The notes: generated from the sequence alone by a model not told the origin. A DNA stretch of 64,000 nt from Bacillus sp. BGMRC 2118 (GCA_008364785.1 VTTJ01000008.1:204917-268916); one strand, 5' to 3'. Shown: positions 9,056 through 20,800, numbered from the stretch's first letter. Program-made: numbers and translations.

Positions 9056-9857
9056 CTTGACTACCACCACCTTGAGCTTGACCTTGCGAAGCTAAATACT
9101 TTTCACGCTCAGTATTCGGTAAATAACTTAATAATTTTTGTTCGAGCATTGTAGGTGATTGTCCATCAAGAACGGAAAGGACACCTTCAATCATAATTCG
9201 TTTAACTTGTGCTTCTTCTTTTGATTTTCGTTTAAGTTTATTTGCAAAAGGATGCCATAAGCTATAACCAGTAAAAATACCATATAGCGTTGCAACGAAT
9301 GCTGCAGCAATAGCTGCTCCTAAAGCATCTATGTCAGCCATGTTCCCAAGAGCTGCAATTAAACCTACTACAGCTCCTAATACCCCTAGTGTTGGCGCAT
9401 ACGTACCAGCTTGTGTAAAAATACTTGCAGCAGCTTGATGACGTTCTTCCATTGCATCAATTTCTTCATTCATTACATCACGAATGAATTCAGGAGATTG
9501 TCCATCAATTGCTAAGCTTAACCCGTTTTTTAAGAATGGTTCGTTAACTTCATTTAATTGGGTTTCTAGTGCTAGTAAACCTTCTTTACGTGCAATGTTA
9601 GCCCAGTTTGTAAATGTTGGAATAAGTTCACTGATTGAAAATTCTTGCTTGTCATTGAAAATAATTTTAAATAATTTTGGAATTTTTTTTAGCTCCGATG
9701 CAGGGAAAGCTATTCCTACTGCACCGATTGTACCAATAATAATCATAAAAATAGCGGCGGGGTTTCCTAAGTTACTAAAAGGCACATGTTTAAAAAACAT
9801 TCCCCCTAATAGTCCAGCTAATGCAAGTACGATTCCGACTAAAGTTGCTTTATCCAT
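9048..9857 (-). CDS. motA: Flagellar stator protein MotA
   Basis: A 269-residue membrane protein with four helices (two N-terminal; two around TLGVLGAVVGLIAALGNM and AAAIAAAFVATLYGIFTGY) and the large cytoplasmic loop that contacts the FliG rotor. The C-terminus is Gln/Gly-rich. First gene of the motAB pair. The ATG at 9857 follows AGGTGAT at good spacing and gives the usual MDKATLVGI start. No other flagellar genes are in the window. A weak sigma-D-like box lies upstream at 9951-9958. Confidence 0.95.
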   Translation of the reverse strand: MDKATLVGIVLALAGLLGGMFFKHVPFSNLGNPAAIFMIIIGTIGAVGIAFPASELKKIPKLFKIIFNDKQEFSISELIPTFTNWANIARKEGLLALETQLNEVNEPFLKNGLSLAIDGQSPEFIRDVMNEEIDAMEERHQAAASIFTQAGTYAPTLGVLGAVVGLIAALGNMADIDALGAAIAAAFVATLYGIFTGYSLWHPFANKLKRKSKEEAQVKRIMIEGVLSVLDGQSPTMLEQKLLSYLPNTEREKYLASQGQAQGGGSQDE

Positions 9858-9950
9858 AGTAATCACCTATCTTTTATTTTTTTTATGTGTTTTTAAGTCT
9901 AATAGACATAAAGAGATAACTTTCTTCGAATAGTTTTGTTTATATTAATC

Positions 9951-9958
9951 TTATCGAC
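9951..9958 (-). promoter_or_regulatory. Possible sigma-D -10 element for motAB
   Basis: On the minus strand GTCGATAA matches 6 of 8 bases of GCCGATAT, about 95 bp before motA. The -35 at the right distance is poor (TTAC against TAAA). It is listed because motAB belongs to the sigma-D regulon in B. subtilis. Confidence 0.3.
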
Positions 9959-10097
9959 AAAATTTTATATTTTGTAAGTATTATTTACGAATTCCTTTAG
10001 GTTTTTTTTTGAAGTAGATTCAATGTTGATTGCAAGGAAGGAATATTTACACATTTTCACGAATACATACAAGGTAATATTATAGATAGGAGTTGAA

Positions 10098-11795
10098 ATG
10101 ATGAGATTTGAAGAATTTCAATATAAACGACCGGATTTAGAGGAGATTGAAAAAGAAGTTACGGTTCTATTAAAGAACTTTGATTTAGCAGAGTCTGCTG
10201 AGGAACAAAATAGTGTGATGCATGAAATCAATAAAATTCGTAATGACTTTAGTACCATGTATAACATTTGTTACGTTCGTCATACGATTAATACGGAAGA
10301 TGAGTTCTATCAAGCTGAGAATGACTTTTTTGATGAAGCAAGTCCAATTATGCAAAAGGTCAGTACGACATTTTATAACCACTTGGTTGCTTCAAAATTT
10401 AGAAATGAATTAGAAGCTAAATGGGGAAAGCATTTGTTTAATTTAGCAGAACTTGAGCTTAAAACCTTTTCACCAGAAGTGATTGAAGACCTGCAAACAG
10501 AAAATAAGCTATCTAGTGAATATACAAAGCTTGTTGCTGCAGCAAAAATCTCCTTCGAAGGAGAAGAAAGAACATTAGCGCAATTATATCCGTTCACTAT
10601 TTCAAAAGATAGAGAAACACGAAAAGCTGCAAGTGATTTGTATTATGGTTACTTTGCAGAACATACGGAAAAATTTGATGAAATTTATGATAAGTTAGTA
10701 AAAGTACGTACGACAATTGCGGAAAAATTGGGATATGAGAATTATGTGGGTCTAGGCTATGATCGTATGTTACGTACTGATTATGGGGCAAGTGATGTGA
10801 AGAAATTTAGAGACCAAGTAAAAGAGTTCATTGTACCACTTGCAACAAAGTTAAAAGAAGAACAGCGTGATCGAATCGGTGTCGAAGCATTATACTATTA
10901 CGATGAAGGTTATAACTTCAAGACTGGGAATCCAGAACCAAAGGGTAGCCCTGAGTGGATCGTGGAAAACGGAAAAACGATGTATAGTGAATTATCTTCA
11001 GAGACAAATGAGTTCTTCAATTTTATGATTGATAATAATTTAATGGATTTAGTTGCGAAATCAGGAAAAGCAAGTGGTGGGTATTGTACATACATTAACA
11101 ACTATAAATCACCCTACATATTCTCGAACTTTAATGGTACGAGCGGTGATATAGATGTTCTCACTCATGAGGCGGGTCATGCATTCCAAGTATATTCAAG
11201 CAGCCATTTTGAAGTGCCTGAATACAATTGGCCGACATATGAAGCATGTGAGATTCACTCGATGAGTATGGAGTTCTTTACATGGCCATGGATGGAGAAA
11301 TTCTTTAAAGAAGATACTGAGAAGTACAAATACTCTCATTTAAGTGGTGCACTGCTATTCTTACCGTATGGAGTAGCTGTAGATGAATTTCAACATTTTG
11401 TATATGAAAACCCAACTGCAACACCAAAGGAAAGAAAAGATATGTGGCGAGAACTGGAACTAAAGTACCTTCCTCATCGCAATCATGCTGACAATCAGTT
11501 CTTAAACGATGGTGGATTTTGGCAGCGTCAAGGTCATATTTTCAACAGCCCATTTTATTACATTGATTACACACTAGCGCAAATTTGTGCGTTCCAATTT
11601 TGGAAGCGTTCCAGAGAAGATATGAATGATGCTTGGAAGGATTACTATCACCTTTGTCAGCAAGGTGGAAGTTTGCCGTTTACAGAATTGGTAAAGACAG
11701 CTAACTTAGACTCTCCATTTGAAAAAGGTTCAGTTGAGGGTGTTGTACAAGAAATAGAAAATTACTTAAATAGTGTTGATCATAAAGCATTATAA
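10098..11795 (+). CDS. M3-family oligoendopeptidase
   Basis: A 565-residue cytoplasmic zinc metallopeptidase. The active site HEAGHAFQ (HExxH) lies near residue 356, followed about 25 residues later by YEACEIHSMSMEFF, which carries the third zinc ligand Glu. The length and motifs fit the M3 oligoendopeptidase branch related to PepF, which cuts peptides of roughly 6-20 residues. No signal peptide. Adjacent ATG codons at 10098 and 10101 are both possible starts after TAGGAG. Monocistronic, with a terminator directly downstream. Confidence 0.92.
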   Translation: MMRFEEFQYKRPDLEEIEKEVTVLLKNFDLAESAEEQNSVMHEINKIRNDFSTMYNICYVRHTINTEDEFYQAENDFFDEASPIMQKVSTTFYNHLVASKFRNELEAKWGKHLFNLAELELKTFSPEVIEDLQTENKLSSEYTKLVAAAKISFEGEERTLAQLYPFTISKDRETRKAASDLYYGYFAEHTEKFDEIYDKLVKVRTTIAEKLGYENYVGLGYDRMLRTDYGASDVKKFRDQVKEFIVPLATKLKEEQRDRIGVEALYYYDEGYNFKTGNPEPKGSPEWIVENGKTMYSELSSETNEFFNFMIDNNLMDLVAKSGKASGGYCTYINNYKSPYIFSNFNGTSGDIDVLTHEAGHAFQVYSSSHFEVPEYNWPTYEACEIHSMSMEFFTWPWMEKFFKEDTEKYKYSHLSGALLFLPYGVAVDEFQHFVYENPTATPKERKDMWRELELKYLPHRNHADNQFLNDGGFWQRQGHIFNSPFYYIDYTLAQICAFQFWKRSREDMNDAWKDYYHLCQQGGSLPFTELVKTANLDSPFEKGSVEGVVQEIENYLNSVDHKAL

Positions 11796-11799
11796 AGAG

Positions 11800-11828
11800 A
11801 AGGTGTCCATTTTTTGGACACCTTTTTT
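11800..11828 (+). terminator. Terminator of the M3 peptidase gene
   Basis: AAGGTGTCC / GGACACCTT hairpin followed by TTTTT. Confidence 0.9.
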
Positions 11829-11840
11829 ATCTTTATTCAA

Positions 11841-11942
11841 GGCTCACTTATGTAGACCTTGTTACGATTAAGCAAAGGTCTTTTTGTAAAGTTGTTGATA
11901 TTATAGCCTACATGAAAAATAATAACCTATGTGAAAACAGCC
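11841..11942 (+). repeat. Short MITE-like element (102 bp) with perfect 8-bp duplication
   Basis: Starts GGCTCACTTATGTAG and ends GTGAAAACAGCC, sharing the outer ends of the larger family but lacking its middle. The 8-bp duplication TTATTCAA is identical on both sides (11833-11840, 11943-11950). The right duplication contains the stop codon of the gene that follows on the minus strand. Confidence 0.75.
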
Positions 11943-12785
11943 TTATTCAATTATAATTTCTGCACCTGCGTATAAAACACGCCATGAATCAAGAAGAGAA
12001 GAACGGGTTAGAGGTAGTAAGATGGTTCCTTTTTGTTTTCCATTACTTTTCGTATACATGGAGACAGTAATGACCGATTCGACTTTAAGTAAATCAGTTG
12101 AATGGCTTGGCAGTGTGATCGTTTTAATTTTGATGGTTTCTAAATCTCTCCGAAACTTGTTGAAATCCTGATTCTTACCCCATTCAGATGTGTCTGTTGT
12201 TAAGGAGAGTATCGATAAATCATGCTGGTTTAACCCTTCAATAAAAACGCGTGATAGTTCAGTTGCATTCAAATTGGCTACATATTCATTCAAGAGTCCT
12301 GCAGCTTTCAGAACCATCAGTTTGTGTGAATAGTCCATTACATCCTTTTTGTGCAACCTGCTTCCCTGAAAGTGGATACAAAAATGACCTGGGAAATTAT
12401 TTTTTAGTGCACCTGCGCCATGCGGCATTCCATGCATGGAAGAGGGAATTAAGTAATCATCCATCTGGACCAGAATTGCTCGCCTTTTCCAACTCCACTT
12501 TCCACTATATATCTCCTTCATAATCTTTGTATCTTGACTAGTTAAAGGCTGTACATCTGTATGGTTCTTTCCTGCTCTACGCTGTACACGAAAACTTTTT
12601 CCTGTTTCAATATCAATGACAGTAAATGTACTATATTTTGGTAGTAGCCTATCTGCAAGATCCCATTCGATTAACTCAATTTCGAAGCTTATATGGGGTT
12701 TTGTAGTTGTTGCAATATCTGCATATGCAGAATTACCTGGATAAAGCAATATATATATCATGGTGAAAATCTGGATTTTCTTCAT
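11943..12785 (-). CDS. Secreted protein with HGMPHG / GHFCIHF signature, possibly L,D-transpeptidase-like
   Basis: A 280-residue exported protein. A signal peptide (MKKIQIFTMIYILLY…SAYA) precedes a mature part with DIETGKSFRVQRRAG, then HGMPHG near residue 120 and GHFCIHF about 14 residues later. A conserved His followed by an H-x-C-I-x motif recalls the YkuD-type L,D-transpeptidase active site (HG…SHGCIR), but Ser/Gly and Arg positions differ. I recall the same signature in other secreted Firmicute proteins without an assigned function. The start at 12785 is preferred because AAGGA lies 9 bases upstream. The stop codon lies in a MITE target duplication. Biochemical function is unknown. Confidence 0.6.
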   Translation of the reverse strand: MKKIQIFTMIYILLYPGNSAYADIATTTKPHISFEIELIEWDLADRLLPKYSTFTVIDIETGKSFRVQRRAGKNHTDVQPLTSQDTKIMKEIYSGKWSWKRRAILVQMDDYLIPSSMHGMPHGAGALKNNFPGHFCIHFQGSRLHKKDVMDYSHKLMVLKAAGLLNEYVANLNATELSRVFIEGLNQHDLSILSLTTDTSEWGKNQDFNKFRRDLETIKIKTITLPSHSTDLLKVESVITVSMYTKSNGKQKGTILLPLTRSSLLDSWRVLYAGAEIIIE

Positions 12786-12908
12786 AGTTCTCATTCCTTA
12801 ATAGTTAAATGTAGATAAAAATAAGTTTCTCCATTGGACAAATTACTATGTAACATATATTTGCGGATAGTAGGTCATCTTAATAATAAAGTGAAGGAGG
12901 AAACAAAA

Positions 12909-13052
12909 ATGAGAGAAAAAGAAAGCAAAAATGTAGTAAAGCTAAGCTATGAATCGGATGGGAAAATGGGAAAAGAACATAAAAGTGAGAATAGAGATGG
13001 AAGAGAACTTGACGATACTGAATTTTTTAATATTACACCAGGAAGTGAATAA
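12909..13052 (+). CDS. Small hydrophilic protein (47 aa), unknown
   Basis: Forty-seven residues, rich in Lys, Glu and Ser, ending TEFFNITPGSE. AAGGAGG lies ahead of the ATG at good spacing, which is the main reason to call it. No family recognised. It is divergent from the secreted-protein gene and followed by a MITE. Confidence 0.5.
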   Translation: MREKESKNVVKLSYESDGKMGKEHKSENRDGRELDDTEFFNITPGSE

Positions 13053-13094
13053 ATAATTTATAGAGATAACAACCTAAAAATTCATCTAATAGAA

Positions 13095-13278
13095 GGCTCA
13101 TTTCTAAAACTTTGTTGCTTTTCGTACACTTACTTTGTGTTTACAACCAGTTTCAGACGCGAAACGCGGTTGAATTAGAAAAGAGGAACTCTCTTTATTT
13201 ATAGAAGTATCTAATACTAAGGTAAAAATCCGGCTATTAGGATTTTTACGTAAAGCTTAAATCTATACGGAAACAGCC
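13095..13278 (+). repeat. MITE-like element, copy 2 (184 bp)
   Basis: Same ends and interior as copies 1 and 4. The 8-bp duplication is TAATAGAA (13087-13094) and AAATAGAA (13279-13286), 7/8. The right duplication is part of the U-tract of the minus-strand terminator at 13292-13315. Confidence 0.85.
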
Positions 13279-13291
13279 AAATAGAAAAAAG

Positions 13292-13315
13292 AGCATGTCC
13301 TTTGAGGGACATGCT
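13292..13315 (-). terminator. Terminator of the HupE-like gene
   Basis: AGCATGTCC / GGACATGCT hairpin. The minus strand continues as CTTTTTTCTATTT. It is separated from the gene's stop at 13464 by a MITE-related insert. Confidence 0.75.
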
Positions 13316-13325
13316 ACTTAACTTA

Positions 13326-13459
13326 GACTGTTCTCGCATAAATTGTTGTTTCAAGATAAGAAGAGAAGCACGCTAGTCTCAAGGTCTTGGGGCATATATT
13401 CGCAGTATCTTTTTTAAGGATGATTTGATATAAAGCAACAATGTTTTTGAAAAGAAGCC
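13326..13459 (-). repeat. Divergent MITE relative (134 bp)
   Basis: The plus-strand left end, GACTGTTCTCGCATAAATTG, resembles the reversed end of copy 3, and the right end AAGCAACAATG…GAAAAGAAGCC resembles the other terminus. The middle is unrelated to the full copies. Flanking 8-mers match at only 5 of 8 bases, so the insertion is old or the boundaries are imprecise. Confidence 0.5.
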
Positions 13460-13463
13460 TTTA

Positions 13464-14588
13464 TTAAAAACCAAATAAGCGTTGGACTAACCAAAAAGCC
13501 CCAAATAGTGAAATAGCTAATGATATAGGAACAACAACTTTTTTACTATCTAGTTTCATATATAACTTAAGTAATAACGGAATTAAAATTAAAACTAATA
13601 GTAACTGAATAACTTCAATACCAATATTAAAAGCAAATAATTCAACTGCTACTTGCGATTTGGAACCTAGAGATTCTTTTAATAAACTTGAAAACCCTAA
13701 TCCATGAATAAGCCCAAAAATAAGTGTAACGAGCCAACGGTACTTAATCTCAGATTTAAAAATATTTTCAACGGCTACATAACAAATAGAAAGAGCAATC
13801 ATAACTTCTACAAAAAGAGACGGCAGATTAATAATATCTAATGTTCCTAGTGCGATAGTTAAACTATGTCCCACAGTAAACGCTGTGACGATAACGACTA
13901 GTTCACGAACACGTTGAGGACGAATAATTAAAGCTAGTAAGAAAAGTAAATGATCATAACCTGTTAAGATGTGATGTACACCAAGTTTGAAAAATGACCA
14001 GAAATCTGATGTCTCCGTAGTAACTCCAGCAGGTTCATTTGAATCAACAAATGATTCTGTTCCCTCTTCTAATCCATCAACTATTGCTAACCACTCTCTG
14101 TTTCCTGCTTGTAGAGCAATTTGGGTAGATTGCTCAGTTTGCTTAACGGTTAAAAAGTTAACATAGTTTGTATCTCTAGCCCCTTCGTAGAAGTAGTCAG
14201 TTAGTTTTATTGTCTGACCATTTTCCATATTCGGTAGTTTATATGCGGCAGTGACAACTTGCTTGCTTTCAACCTTATCTAGTTTTAAATAGACTAGTTC
14301 TAAAGTAGCTTTCTCTCCTCCAAGAGAAACGATTAAGTTCTTTTGTATCCATTCATCAATTAAAGGTTTGTATTCTTCAAATATATCTTTAAATGGCTCC
14401 TCCTCATCATGAATACCATGTACAGATTCCTCTACACTTTCGATATCGATTGAAAAGGTTAACTCAACATTTTGATTGACTAAATATAAAGTTGTATAGC
14501 CAGCACTATACGGATGAGCCATTGCCTTATTAATAAAACCTAAAGTACCTAACATAAAAACTAGTAGAACGAGTATCACTCTCTTCAT
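13464..14588 (-). CDS. Exported HupE/UreJ-type membrane protein
   Basis: A 374-residue protein with a signal peptide (…INKAMAHPYSAG, probable cleavage after AMA), an extracytoplasmic domain of about 170 residues, then six or seven helices beginning FFKLGVHHILTGYDHLLFLLALI. The GxxHIxxGxDHLLFLLxL signature is that of the HupE/UreJ_2 family, of which some members are linked to nickel or cobalt uptake for hydrogenase or urease. No such enzyme is nearby, so the substrate is unknown. AAAAGGGAG precedes the ATG. Confidence 0.8.
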   Translation of the reverse strand: MKRVILVLLVFMLGTLGFINKAMAHPYSAGYTTLYLVNQNVELTFSIDIESVEESVHGIHDEEEPFKDIFEEYKPLIDEWIQKNLIVSLGGEKATLELVYLKLDKVESKQVVTAAYKLPNMENGQTIKLTDYFYEGARDTNYVNFLTVKQTEQSTQIALQAGNREWLAIVDGLEEGTESFVDSNEPAGVTTETSDFWSFFKLGVHHILTGYDHLLFLLALIIRPQRVRELVVIVTAFTVGHSLTIALGTLDIINLPSLFVEVMIALSICYVAVENIFKSEIKYRWLVTLIFGLIHGLGFSSLLKESLGSKSQVAVELFAFNIGIEVIQLLLVLILIPLLLKLYMKLDSKKVVVPISLAISLFGAFWLVQRLFGF

Positions 14589-14811
14589 AAACTTGACTCC
14601 CTTTTAAGTATTGAAAGATATATCTCTATAAAAATATGATTTCTTTTCAACCTAATAGTAAGCAATTTCTAATCATTCGACAAGGTGAATGTAAAAATTC
14701 CATGAATTTTATAAAAAAACAATAAATTCGTTAAAATGATGTAGAAATATGACAAGATTAGCAATATAGTAGAAATGTACTTATTTTTATTTTCGAAAGG
14801 AGAGCAACATT

Positions 14812-17800
14812 TTGAGTTTCTTAAAAAAGAAGAAATCAAAGAAAATAGTTTCAAGTTTCTTAGCCGGCTTGATATTCATAGGAACGATTGCTCCGAATGT
14901 AACCGTTTCCAAGGCTTACGCTGAAACTCCTGCAGCAGACCATATCGTGATTAGTGAGGTATATGGTGGTGGGGGTAACAAAGATGCAGAGTACAAAAAT
15001 GACTTTATTGAACTCTATAACCCTACAGAAGTAGAAGTGAGTTTAGAAGGCTGGTCTGTTCAGTATACTTCTGCAAAGGGAGTTTTTAGTTCAAATAAAA
15101 CAGAATTAACAGGAGTAATTAAGCCAAAAAGTTACTACCTAATCCAACAAGCTGCTGGATCTGGTGGAACGAAAAATCTTCCTGCTCCCGATGTAACAGG
15201 TACTATAGGTATGAGTGGTACTGAGGGGAAAATTGCACTTGTTAAATCAACAGATTATGTTACAGGTAAGAACGACAGTAACGTAGTTGATTTCATTGGT
15301 ATTGGTAGTGCAACTGAATCAGAGGGGACAGCCACTGGTAAAATGTCCAATACTACTAGTGCTCAACGTGTAGATCCAAATGTTGACACAAATGATAACA
15401 GTGTTGATTTTAAGTTAGATGCTCCAACTCCGTTAAATTCTAAGGGAGAGACTGGTGAGGACACGCCTCCACCATCTACAGAACCTGTTAATAAAACGAT
15501 CGAAGAAATTAGAACAGTAGATTCTAATGGAAGGCCAACATTAGAAGGAAGTATCGTAATTCTTGAAGGTGTTGTAACCGCAAAATTAGAAAGTGCAAAT
15601 ACAGATAATATTTATATCCAAGATGAAAAAGGTAATGGTGTTGTTGTTCGTAAATCTAATACGAAAAGTGAAGATATTCAACTTGGTAACAAAGTAACAG
15701 TTCAGGGTAAGGTTGATTTCTTTAATGGATTAACACAAGTTAGTTATGAATCTATTACAAAATTAACTGAAACAAATGAAGTACCAGTACCGAAATTAGT
15801 AACAATTGACGAAATTACTACGTTTGCAACAGCAGAAAAATTAGAAGGTAGTCTTGTAACATTTGTTGGAAAAGCAACAAATATTCCAACGACAACTGCT
15901 GGATCTGGTTATAATGTGACATTCTCAGATGAAAGTGATAAAGCGATTACACTTCGTGTAGAATCTACTACAGGAATTGTTCCGTCTGACGTATTGAAGC
16001 AAGGTCAATTTTATGAGGTAACAGGGGTTGTAGGTCAATATGACAGTAGTTCACCATATACTTCCGGATACCAAGTAAACCCTAGACAAACAACTGACTT
16101 TAAAGAAACGAATCCATTGTCACTTGTTCATGAACCATTAAAAACGGTATATACAGAGAACGATGTAACGTTTACTGCAGAAGCAAAAAATGCAGATAAA
16201 GTAACAGTATACTATCGCGAAAAAGGTACTGTTGAATATACATCTTTATTACTAACAAAAGGTGAAGACAATATCTATAGTGCTGCATTAAATGCATCAA
16301 GTGTTCCACAAAGTGGTTTTGAATACTATTTGGAAGCAGTCTCTGCAAATGAAGAGCCAAAGTTTGTAGGATTAGCTGAATCACCAATAGTAGTAGAAGT
16401 TATTGAAGATACGTTTGGTCCAACTATTGAAGCAGAAACTCCAATGAATGGAACAAGAGTAGAAAATGTAAGACCTGAAATTGCTGTATTCGTAACAGAT
16501 GCTAGTGGTATTGATGAAGAGAGTATTACTGTAAAGGTAGATTCTACTCAATTAACTAGTGGAGTTACATATGAAGAAGACCAAATTAAGATATCATTAG
16601 GTAAAGACCTAAATCTCGGTAAGCATACAGTTGAGGTACGTGTAAAGGACAGTAAAGGAAATGAAAGTACTCATACTTGGACGTTTGAAGTCGTAGAAGT
16701 ATTTACTGGTGGTGGCCACTTCCGTGGTACAACTCATAACCATACAAATATTTCTCATGATGGTTCAGGTACGCCTGTACAAGCTGTAGAAGCAGCGAAA
16801 AAATACAACTATGATTTCTTTGCTTTCTCTGATCATTCTCATGATATTGATACAGATTTAATTGATAAAGATACTGTTGACAGAGAGGGAAATCCTGAGA
16901 GAACTGGTGGAGAAGAGTGGAAGCTCACGAAAGATGTTGCTAATCAGTATACAAAGAATGGAGAGTTTGTTGTATTCCCTGCATTTGAAATGACTTCAAC
17001 AACATGGGGACACTCTAACGTATTTGGTACTGAGAATTTCATTGATCGTAAGCAAGCTGGAGGTAAGTATCAAAATCTCTCAAACTACTATGCATGGATT
17101 TTATCCTATGATGATGCAGTAGCACAATTCAATCATCCAGGATGGCCAGAAGGTGCTTTCAACCACTTCATGCCATATGACGCAAATGTTGATCGTTTAT
17201 TTACGATGTTAGAAGTAGGTAACGGTTCAGGACATTATGCGTATGACAATCAAGAGGATACCTATTTGTCAGCTCTTGATCTAGGTTGGAAGGTTGCTCC
17301 TACGTATGGGGAAGATAATCATGACGGTACATGGGGAGAAACCAATTTCCGTACAGTTGTCGTAGCAGATGATTTGACTGAGGCTTCGCTGCTACATGCA
17401 ATGAAAAACTTAAGAGTGTACATGACAGAAGATCCAAACTTTACACTAGATTTCTTAGCTAATGGAAGATACATGGGATCTACTGTTGATGGGACAAAAC
17501 TCAACTTTACTGTAAAAGGTAATGACCTAGTTTCTGAAAGTAAATCAATGCCAGAATATAATTACTTAAAAACTGGTTATGTATCAAACGACGCAGTAGC
17601 AAAGGTTGAATTAATCTCGAATGGTAAAAAAGTAATTGATAGTTTCGAACCAAATACAACAGATTTTGAATGGAATCCTTCTGTAGATGTTACAGGACAG
17701 CAATGGTTTGTTGTTAAAGTAACACAAAAAGATGGAGAAAGAATTTATTCTGCGCCAATCTGGTCAGAAGAAGTACCATACGATGTAAAGGTTAGTGGAT

Positions 17801-20800
17801 TAGGGGTTGTAGGAGATACAATTATTAGTGGAAACCCTGCAACACTAGAGTCAGGTATAACAAACCTTGGTACGAATGATATTGCAACATTGAATGTAAA
17901 TTTTTATGTTGATGAAGTAAAAGAAGCAAATTTAATTGGTAAAACAACCATATCAAATTTAAAGTCAAAGTCTGTTCAAACTGCTTCAGTTGTGTGGGAG
18001 GAACCAACTGCGGGTGACCACACTTTAATTGCAGTAATTGATACAATTGAGTCTGACAGCAAAGTAGATAACCAGTTCAACCGTCCAGTTGTTGTAAAGC
18101 AACAATTAGGTTTAACTGTACTTATTGATGCTGCTCATGAAAATGATAATACATCTGCAGACCCTAACGTCTCATATAAAGACAACATGAAGTTATTTAC
18201 GAAGCTAGTCAGAAATCAAGGCTATACAGTTAAAGAAAATACACAACCTTTAACAGCTGAGATTTTGTCAAATGTAAAAGTACTAGTTCTAACACAACAG
18301 AACAATAAAGACTTAACAGCTGAAGAAAATCAAGCAATTTCAGATTTCGTGAAAAATGGTGGGTCGTTATTCTTATTAGGTAAGAGTAACTATAAAAATT
18401 CATTAGTTACAGGAAATAATGATTTACTTCAATTAATGGGTTCAACAATCCAAATTAGTAATGATGGTATTTTCGATGACAGTAAAGAAGGTAACTTCTG
18501 GAGTACACCATTAACAATGAAACATGCTGTTCAATTACACCCAGGTTTAGTAGACAATTATTTAACTGACCGAGTATCATTTATTAATTACTATAGTGGT
18601 GCAAGTTTACACAAGGTTGGTAATGAACCATTAGTGAATAGTGATAGCGTTACAATTATTGCTTCCGGTAATGAAACGACATATCAAAATTTTGCAGTAA
18701 AGGATGCATATATCTATGATAAAGTATCTGATGCAGAGGGTGGTTCAGCAATTCCTGCGATTGCCTCTGAATCAATTGGTGAAGGTCAAGTATTAGTTAC
18801 AGGAATGAATATCCTAAACGATAAGCAACTTGACGAAGGCTATGATGAAGTAGGGAACGATGAATTTGCTTTAAACGCAATTAATTGGTTAGCAGGAAGA
18901 GGAACGGAAATTAAGAATATTGGTGAAGCACGAGATCTTGAGACTGGTTCTGATGTAGTGGTAGAAGGAACAGTAACAAGTAACACTGATACATTCTTCG
19001 ATGCATTTTATATTCAAGATGAAACAGGTGGAATTTTTGCATATAAGGAAATTCCAAATGCAGATGCATTAAAACTTGGCGATAAAGTTCGCGTATACGG
19101 AAAAATCAAAACGTTCGAAGGTGACCTAGAGTTAGAGTTTGATAGCTTCGATACAGACGTTATTAAAATTGGTGAAGGAGAACCGCTTTCACCTAAAAAG
19201 ATGAAAACTCTAGATGCGTCTAAAGATTCAAATCAAGGTCAACTTGTTAAGGTAACTGGAAAGGTTATTAAGAAGTATGATGCAAATTCATACGTTATTG
19301 ATGATGGATCTGGTGAAATTTTAGTATTCACAGACGGATACATCGTTGAGAAAACAGGTGCTGTTCCTAATTTGAAAGTTGGAGATAAACTTGAAGCAGT
19401 TGGATTAACTAGTACATTCTCTGATGGAAAACGTATCCGAGTTCGTGATACGAAGGAATTAAAGAAAATAGATGGCTTAGATTTATCGATTATGCATGTT
19501 AATGATATACATGCAAATGTTCAAAAGTATCCAAAGTTAATCACAGCAGTGCACCAAGTACGCAGTGAACATGATAATACATTATTATTAAACGCTGGTG
19601 ACGTGTTCTCTGGAACTCTATACTTTAAACAATATCAAGGTTTGGCTGATTTAGAATTCTTAAATTCATTAAACTTTGACGCAATGACACTAGGAAACCA
19701 TGAATTTGATAAAGATTCGCAAACTCTTGCTAACTTTATCAAGGATGCTAATTTCCCAATTGTAAGTTCAAATGTTAATGTTACAAATGATGCTGTACTA
19801 AGCCCTTATTATGTTGACAGCCTTACAAATGCAGCTGAAGGTGGAAAGATTTATCCTGCGATTGTTAAAACGATTGAAGGAGATAAGGTCGGTATCTTTG
19901 GTTTAACAACAGAAGAGACTACTATACTAGCTAGTCCTAGCAAAGATATCGAATTCGAAAATGCCATTGAAAAAGCAGGAAAAACAGTTGAGATGCTTGA
20001 AGAAGCTGGAGTAAATAAAATTATTGCTCTGTCACATTTAGGTTATACACCTGATGTAGAATTAGCACAAAGTGTTGACGGAATAGACGTAATTGTTGGT
20101 GGACATTCTCACACTATGCTAACGAAACCTGTAGTTATTGATAAGGAAGAACCTACAGTTATTGTTCAAGCAAATGAATACCTAAATTACTTAGGACAAC
20201 TAGATGTATCATTTAACGAAAATGGTGTTGTAACATCTAATAATGGAGTACTTCTTGATTTAGCTGGTTTTGAAGAGGATGCAGCTGCAAAGGAACGAGT
20301 TGCTGAGCTGGATGAACCTATTGAAGATCTGAAGAAAACAGTAGTTGGATCAACAGATATCATGTTAAATGGAGAACGCGGTGACGTTCGAACAAAAGAA
20401 ACAAACCTTGGTAACCTTATTGCAGATGCAATGGTTCAGAAGGCGAATGAATATATTCCAACTACTATTGGATTACAAAATGGTGGGGGAATTAGAGCTT
20501 CTATTAATAAAGAAGGTTTAGCTGATTACGATGTAACACTTGGTGATGTTCTAACAGTAATGCCTTATGAGAACCAACTTGTTGCTCTACATTTAACTGG
20601 AGCAGAGGTATGGGAAGCACTTGAGCATAGTGTAAGTGAAGTTGAAACAGCTCAAGGGAAATTCTCACAAGTATCAGGACTTCGCTTCAAATACGATGTA
20701 AACAAAGCACCAGGTGAGCGTGTATGGCTAGTTGAAGTGAAAACAGAAACTGGATATAAAGCAATTAATCTGCAAGAGACGTATTCAGTTGCTACAAATC

